DNA from: JADJYF01 sp050186725
Lineage (GTDB): Bacteria > Pseudomonadota > Gammaproteobacteria > Ga0077536
NCBI GenBank assembly: GCA_050186725.1
Contig: JBFWYG010000118.1
Span: 1-10,462, forward strand
Direction of reading: 5' to 3'
DNA length: 10,462 nt
A program made the position numbers and the translations under genes. Below the pieces are notes generated by a model that did no database searches, had not been told where the DNA came from, and saw nothing but the letters and a program-made list of their open reading frames with translations. Shown here piece by piece: positions 6,854 to 10,462 of the stretch; position 1 is the stretch's first letter; every line of letters starts with the position of its first letter.

Positions 6854-8098
6854 TTACGCGACACGGTACTCAGGAAGAGGGGGAAGCCCCATGGCGTCGC
6901 GATAGTTGTTGTGAAAATGATGCAGCGCTGGCTCATTGCGACCGAACAGGAAGTGCTCGAGCTTGCCGCTCGCCGCCGCGGACTGGGTCTTGGTGCCCAT
7001 GTAGTAGTCTTCCATTTCCACCGTGCTGACGAACAGTTCCGTCACCGCGGTCACGTCCAAGTCCATGTGCGCGCTGGTGTTCGCGGCGTCGTAGAGATTG
7101 TCGTTGGTGACCGTGTTGACCTGCGCGCCGCTCGGTACGTAGGCCTGTACCTGCGGCACCTTGTAGTGGGAAACGCGCGACAGTGACTGTCCCACCACCT
7201 TGCGGTTGGGGTAGATGCGCACCAGCACCGCCATGCTGGTCAGGAACACCAGCTGGGTATTGGGGAACAGGTAGTAGGCGATGGCGCCGGCGTAGGGCAG
7301 GCTCCACTCCGCTTCCGGCGCCTGGCGCATGACGTCGATGTACTTGCTGGCCAGGCACAGCCGGTGGTGCCGGCCGTATTCCTTGTAGACCGCGGCATCG
7401 CCGTGCAATACCTGCGCAAGGGTCTTGGTGTGCAGCGAGGCGAAGTGGTAGACCTCGCCAAAGGTGTCGTTGGCGATTTTCCAGTTGAGCGGCATGTCGA
7501 GCACCGATTCGCCTTCATACACGCAGCGGTCGAGCTGCCACGCGGCGAGTTCCTCGGCGAGCTCCGGCCCGAGCAGCGCGTCCAGGTCGATGACCCCGTC
7601 GAGCTGGGGATGGACCACCAGCAGGCCGTACTTCTCCACCGACGGCAGCTCGATGAGGCCGGTGCAGTTCTTGTCCACCTTGCCGAACTGCTCGTTCTGG
7701 CGAATGCCCAGCAGGCGGCCGTCGGAGGCGAAGGTCCAGGCGTGGAAGGGGCAGGAGAAGCGATGCTTCTCGCCGCGCGCGTCCTCGGTCAGCTCGGCGC
7801 CGCGATGGCGGCAGGCGTTGACGAAGGCGTGGAACTTGCCGTCCTGGTCGCGGGTCGCGAGTATCGGAATGCCTAAGTCCTTGCTGGTGAAATAGCTGCC
7901 CGGCTTCGGCAGCTCGCCCGACAGGCCCAGCACCTGGGGATGCTGCTGGAAGAACAGCTTCCATTCGCGCTCCGCGAGCTCCGGATCGGTGTAACTGGAG
8001 GTCGGGTTCATCACGATCTTGCCGGCATCGACGGTACGGTTGTTGTCGATGTGGTCCAAGAGCTCCTTCATGATCTCCACTTGCTGTGCGTGCTTCAT
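6854..8098 (-). CDS. Rieske 2Fe-2S ring-hydroxylating oxygenase, alpha subunit
   Basis: This 414-residue protein has the size of an aromatic ring-hydroxylating (phenylpropionate dioxygenase-type) alpha subunit. The N-terminal Rieske domain binds its 2Fe-2S cluster with CRHRG (C96, H98) and CPFHAW (C116, H119). The C-terminal catalytic domain has NWKIANDTFGEVYHFASLH (205-223), giving iron ligands H218 and H223; D364 in VEMEDYYMG is the likely third ligand. The bridging acidic residue is E215, where naphthalene dioxygenase has Asp. Such enzymes insert oxygen into aromatic or alicyclic substrates using electrons from a ferredoxin or reductase; neither partner nor a beta subunit is encoded here. 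The start has AAGGAG 8 bases upstream and overlaps the TetR stop as ATGA, so the two are probably co-translated and the regulator probably controls this enzyme. The substrate cannot be read from the sequence. Confidence 0.93.
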   Translation of the reverse strand: MKHAQQVEIMKELLDHIDNNRTVDAGKIVMNPTSSYTDPELAEREWKLFFQQHPQVLGLSGELPKPGSYFTSKDLGIPILATRDQDGKFHAFVNACRHRGAELTEDARGEKHRFSCPFHAWTFASDGRLLGIRQNEQFGKVDKNCTGLIELPSVEKYGLLVVHPQLDGVIDLDALLGPELAEELAAWQLDRCVYEGESVLDMPLNWKIANDTFGEVYHFASLHTKTLAQVLHGDAAVYKEYGRHHRLCLASKYIDVMRQAPEAEWSLPYAGAIAYYLFPNTQLVFLTSMAVLVRIYPNRKVVGQSLSRVSHYKVPQVQAYVPSGAQVNTVTNDNLYDAANTSAHMDLDVTAVTELFVSTVEMEDYYMGTKTQSAAASGKLEHFLFGRNEPALHHFHNNYRDAMGLPPLPEYRVA

Positions 8099-8826
8099 CG
8101 GGCGTGCTCCTTACTAGCGGCGGGGGCGTTGGTTGCGGGTCCCGTGTCGGTGGCGGCGTGCGCCGCGATGTGTTTCACCAACTCGGCGTGGAAAGCGGTG
8201 CTCGCGTCAGCCGCGAGCGCGATATAGATGTCGACCAGGGCATCGCGGCGAAAGCGCGCGAGGTCGATGAGGCCGAAGGCCCAGGCGCGGCAACTGGTGC
8301 GATAGCCGCGCAGTACCGCCTCGCCCAGCCGCTCCGGCGCGATGCGGCCGGTGAGCAGTCCGGCGTCGCGGCAGGCGACGAAGCCGGCCGAGGCCATGCG
8401 TTCACCCCAGGCATAGATCTGCGTGACCTTGTCGTGATGCTCACCGCTCTGGTTCAGGTATTCGACCGCGAGGAAGGCCGAGCGGTAGTAGTCCTCGTCC
8501 TCGGCGAACAGACCGGTAGAGGCGGTCACCACCACGGTCGCCTGGGCCAGCGCGTCCTCGGCCTCGGCGCTCTGCATGCGGGCATCGATCTCGCCGAGCA
8601 CGCCTTCGAACAGCGCGACCAGCACCTCTTCCTTGTTGCCGAGCAGGTTGTAGATGGTCGGCACGGTCACTTCGGCGAGGCGGGCGAGCTCGCGCAGGTT
8701 GAGCGATTCGAACCCGCCGCGGGTGATGAGGCCGCGCGCTTCGGCGAGGATGCGCTCGCGGCGTTTGCGCATGTTGGCGGCGCGCAATGGGGTGGTCGGC
8801 TCGGTCATGGGGGCCGAGTCTGGCAC
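8095..8826 (-). CDS. TetR/AcrR family transcriptional regulator
   Basis: The N-terminal DNA-binding domain spans about residues 19-72: RERILAEARGLITRGGFESL, then ELARLAEVTVPTIYNLLGNK with the helix-turn-helix, then EEVLVALFEGV. The remaining helical part is a ligand-binding and dimerisation domain of unknown specificity. The start shown is GTG 8826 (243 residues). An ATG at 8808 would remove six residues and is equally possible. Neither start has a clear Shine-Dalgarno, and a -10-like TAAAAT at 8841-8836 would put transcription almost at the GTG. The end overlaps the Rieske gene by 4 bases, so it is first in a two-gene unit. A palindrome upstream suggests autoregulation, and divergent azoR may be under the same control. 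The ligand is probably related to the oxygenase substrate (inference). Confidence 0.93.
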   Translation of the reverse strand: MPDSAPMTEPTTPLRAANMRKRRERILAEARGLITRGGFESLNLRELARLAEVTVPTIYNLLGNKEEVLVALFEGVLGEIDARMQSAEAEDALAQATVVVTASTGLFAEDEDYYRSAFLAVEYLNQSGEHHDKVTQIYAWGERMASAGFVACRDAGLLTGRIAPERLGEAVLRGYRTSCRAWAFGLIDLARFRRDALVDIYIALAADASTAFHAELVKHIAAHAATDTGPATNAPAASKEHAR

Positions 8827-8829
8827 GGG

Positions 8830-8855
8830 GTTGAAATTTTAACAACGATAAAATT
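8830..8855. promoter_or_regulatory. AT-rich palindromic operator candidate for the TetR regulator
   Basis: Two overlapping dyads lie in a sharply AT-rich island. One is the perfect repeat AATTTTA (8835-8841) and TAAAATT (8849-8855) with a 7-base spacer. The other is GTTGAAATTTTAAC (8830-8843), symmetrical except for one pair. The island lies directly upstream of the TetR start and about 80 bases from the azoR start. It contains a TAAAAT -10-like hexamer on both strands, but no good -35 was found for either. The size and symmetry suit a TetR dimer site. Confidence 0.55.
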
Positions 8856-8934
8856 AATTCCGCACTGCAGCAGGCGCATGGCCAAGCGGGTCAGGCCTGT
8901 CATAGAGTGTGGGCCACGCTCGCGGAGGACCCCC

Positions 8935-9801
8935 ATGACCAACCTGCTCTATGTCGAAGCCTCGCCGCGCAAGCAGCGCAGCGCCTCCATCGAGGTGGCG
9001 CAGGCCTTTCTCGGCACCTGGCGCGAGACTCATGCCGATGGCGCGGTCGACACCCTGGATGTGTGGTCGATGCCGCTGCCGGAGTTCGACGGGGCGGCGC
9101 TGGACGCCAAGTACGCCGGCCTCGCCGGAACGCCGCTGACCGCCGTGCAGAGCCGCGCCTGGGCGGCCATTCGCGCCCTGGCGGCCCGCTTTCAGCGCGC
9201 CGAGCACCTCCTGTTCGCGGTGCCGATGTGGAATTTCTCCATCCCCTACCGCCTTAAGCATCTGATCGACTGCGTGACCCAGAAGGACCTGTTGTTCACC
9301 TTCGACGAGAGGGGACTGCAAGGCGCGCTCCCCGGCCGCAAGGCGGTGCTCATCTATGCGCGCGGTATCGACTACGGCCCCGACGCCGCCACCCCCGCCG
9401 CGACCTGGGACATGCAGGGGCGCTACCTGGAACTCTGGCTGCGCTTCATCGGCGTGACCGACGTCACCACCATCGAAGTGGAGAAGACCTTCTTCGGTCC
9501 GGAGGTGGATGGCCCGGCCCGCGAAGCGGCCAAGGCGCGCGCGGTGGAGTTAGCCCGCGCCCTGCAGATCGGGCTTCAGCCCGACATTCCGAAGCGCCGT
9601 GCCTGGCCGGTTGAAACCGGCCCCACAGGGCGCTTCCGTGTAGGGCCGGTTTCAACCGGCCCTACACGGCGTCAGGTGAACCGGACGCTGCCGCCTCAAA
9701 TCACCTTCTGCCACACCAGCGTGTGCACCGACTTCTCGCCGTCATTGCCGCGCATCGGCGGCGTGCGCAGGATGAGCAGGTCGTCCTTCAGCTCGAAGTA
9801 G
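8935..9801 (+). CDS. azoR: AzoR-like FMN-dependent NAD(P)H oxidoreductase with repeat-derived C-terminal tail
   Basis: This is a flavodoxin-fold FMN-dependent NADH-quinone reductase/azoreductase. Features are LLYVEASPRKQRSAS (4-18, FMN phosphate loop), PMWNFSIPYRLKHLID (97-112, the hallmark PMxNFxIP isoalloxazine-binding motif) and GRKAVLIYARG (134-144). Such enzymes reduce quinones and azo compounds by two electrons. Homologues have about 200 residues, and the conserved part ends near residue 211 (LARALQ). The frame then runs through three REP-like hairpins (residues 212-245) and ends antisense to the neighbouring gene, giving 288 residues. The tail, rich in Arg and Pro, has no family counterpart. 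The start has GGAGG 6 bases upstream. The gene is divergent from tetR and may share its operator. Enzyme class is confident; the physiological substrate is unknown. Confidence 0.9.
   Translation: MTNLLYVEASPRKQRSASIEVAQAFLGTWRETHADGAVDTLDVWSMPLPEFDGAALDAKYAGLAGTPLTAVQSRAWAAIRALAARFQRAEHLLFAVPMWNFSIPYRLKHLIDCVTQKDLLFTFDERGLQGALPGRKAVLIYARGIDYGPDAATPAATWDMQGRYLELWLRFIGVTDVTTIEVEKTFFGPEVDGPAREAAKARAVELARALQIGLQPDIPKRRAWPVETGPTGRFRVGPVSTGPTRRQVNRTLPPQITFCHTSVCTDFSPSLPRIGGVRRMSRSSFSSK
9569..9669. repeat. REP-like hairpin cluster, three units
   Basis: Unit a has arms TCGGGCT (9569-9575) and AGCCCGA (9578-9584). Unit b is GGCCGGTTGAAACCGGCC (9605-9622) followed by CCACA. Unit c has 16-base perfect arms CCGTGTAGGGCCGGTT (9636-9651) and AACCGGCCCTACACGG (9654-9669) around TC. 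The 18-base core of unit c is the exact reverse complement of unit b, so b and c form an inverted doublet like that at 1636-1692. The cluster overlaps the end of the azoR frame and sits 26 bases past the convergent lipocalin-like gene, where it could terminate both transcripts. Confidence 0.85.
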
Positions 9802-10145
9802 CGCAACTGATCGTTGCCCGGCCAGTTGGGCACCGTGGCGCCCAGCACGTGGTGCACCACGGTGCCGTCGGCTTCATTGATCTCGTAGGTGCCGAAATAG
9901 GCCGTGTAGGTCTGGAAGGCCTCGCGGTATTCGCGGTCGCTTACTTCGCGCGGATCGCGTGAGCTGAAGGGTTGGCGATCGTTGCCCATGAGTTGCGCCG
10001 CCATGTTGCCGGAGGCGTCGTAGTTGATGCGGCCCAGGACCTGGGTGCCAAGGGGAAAGGGCGCGCGGCCGGAGGCGCGCTCCGAGTAGCTCTCCTGCAG
10101 CTTCCAGGTGCCGACGAAGCGCGCGGCGATGGATGACTGGGTCAT
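9696..10145 (-). CDS. Lipocalin-like domain protein
   Basis: The 149-residue protein resembles the lipocalin-like family. It opens with the typical FVGTWKLQESY (10-20), followed by short alternating strands (LGRINYDASGNMAAQLM, YTAYFGTYEINEADGTVVHHV) and a final LLILRTPPM segment before the C-terminal TLVWQKV. This suits a small beta-barrel that binds a hydrophobic ligand, often encoded near catabolic or redox genes. No signal peptide is seen, so it is probably cytoplasmic. The start at 10145 has AGGAG 11 bases upstream. A nearer ATG at 10152 is out of frame and would give only a shadow frame. Its 3' end overlaps the azoR tail by 106 bases in antisense. Ligand and role are unknown. Confidence 0.8.
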   Translation of the reverse strand: MTQSSIAARFVGTWKLQESYSERASGRAPFPLGTQVLGRINYDASGNMAAQLMGNDRQPFSSRDPREVSDREYREAFQTYTAYFGTYEINEADGTVVHHVLGATVPNWPGNDQLRYFELKDDLLILRTPPMRGNDGEKSVHTLVWQKVI

Positions 10146-10254
10146 GGTGCATGAGTCTCCTGCAAGGGTGGCCGGGCATGCTGCCGGCTATGGTGAGCGC
10201 ATGCAATAATCGCCGCGACCCGAGAACGCCCCCTCATTCGCCATGGAGTCCGCC
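10146..10254. other. Divergent intergenic region with weak promoter candidate
   Basis: This 109-base gap separates the lipocalin-like gene from the rightward secreted-protein gene. A -10-like AATAAT lies at 10205-10210 on the plus strand, without a good -35. The 6-base palindrome GCATGC occurs twice, at 10176-10181 and 10199-10204, 23 bases apart start to start. No stronger signal is seen. Confidence 0.25.
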
Positions 10255-10462
10255 ATGCATCGTGTCCTCGCGCTCCTGCTCGCGCTCTGCGCGGGTGGCG
10301 TGTTCGCCGCGGAACCGACCCAGCCCCCCGCTGATGGCGTCGCGCCGACCAAGGATGCCCTCAAGCAGGGCTTCGACGGCGCCATGACCTGCTCCGCCGT
10401 GTGCGCGCTGGCCGCGCAGGGCGCGGGCAAGGACACCGCGTGGCTGTGGCGGAACCGCTCAT
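10255..10462 (+). CDS. Putative secreted protein, 3' end beyond the window
   Basis: Only the first 69 residues are present. They start with a short classical signal peptide: MHRV, a hydrophobic stretch LALLLALCAGGV, and a likely cleavage site near VFA-AEP. A Pro-rich linker follows, then ALKQGFDGAMTCSAVCALAA, which contains a CxxxC pair. The product is expected in the periplasm or outside the cell. ATG 10255 is preferred because GGAG lies 6 bases upstream; an in-frame ATG at 10243 would add four residues. I do not recognise the family from this fragment. Confidence 0.7.
   Translation, partial: MHRVLALLLALCAGGVFAAEPTQPPADGVAPTKDALKQGFDGAMTCSAVCALAAQGAGKDTAWLWRNRS

Noticed and set aside
8086..8934. 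Plus-strand frame open upstream of azoR, opposite tetR
   Set aside because: The AzoR family N-terminus (MTNLLYVEASPR) begins at 8935 with a good GGAGG site; the upstream part is antisense to the TetR gene.
9569..9669. Closely spaced repeats as a CRISPR array
   Set aside because: The units are inverted self-complementary hairpins of different length without regular spacers or cas genes, which fits REP-like elements.

Overview
This is chromosomal sequence from a GC-rich proteobacterium, most likely a gammaproteobacterium. The evidence is the prkA-yeaH-spoVR trio, whose PrkA is very close to Escherichia coli YeaG, an NtrC/sigma-54-type control region, and REP-like hairpin repeats between genes. 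I see no mobile element, tRNA, rRNA or CRISPR array. The species cannot be named from the window.

Layout. (1) 83-1627 (+) encodes a thiolase-fold protein with an extra C-terminal domain, of the thiolase-like protein type 1 (TLP1) kind, in which the normal thiolase catalytic residues are not recognisable. (2) 1628-1708 is a convergent junction holding a pair of inverted REP-like hairpins. (3) 1709-6418 (-) is a complete operon read prkA, yeaH, spoVR, with a 25-base gap and then a 4-base ATGA overlap. (4) 6419-6853 is the 435-base control region. Read toward prkA it has a palindrome just after the upstream gene, an NtrC-type site, a 38-base imperfect palindrome, a strong sigma-54 -24/-12 promoter, and two competing hairpins around the prkA ribosome binding site. 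(5) 6854-8826 (-) is a two-gene unit, a TetR-family regulator followed by a Rieske-type oxygenase alpha subunit, again joined by ATGA. (6) 8827-8934 is a short divergent intergenic region with an AT-rich palindromic operator candidate. (7) 8935-9801 (+) is an AzoR-like flavin oxidoreductase whose reading frame runs into REP repeats and into the antisense of the next gene. (8) 9696-10145 (-) is a lipocalin-like protein. (9) 10255 to the end (+) is the start of a secreted protein cut by the window edge.

How the parts work together. PrkA (AAA+ kinase/protease-like), YeaH (von Willebrand A-type) and SpoVR form a widely conserved stress and starvation module of poorly known biochemistry. The sigma-54 promoter and NtrC-like site suggest nitrogen limitation switches it on, as reported for E. 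coli yeaGH. The TetR-Rieske pair with divergent azoR looks like a small inducible redox or catabolic unit. The thiolase-like protein may serve CoA-ester metabolism, but nothing here fixes a substrate.

The most interesting points are the prkA control region with its possible RNA switch, and the same REP-like doublet at both convergent junctions, one copy of which appears to have lengthened the azoR coding frame.
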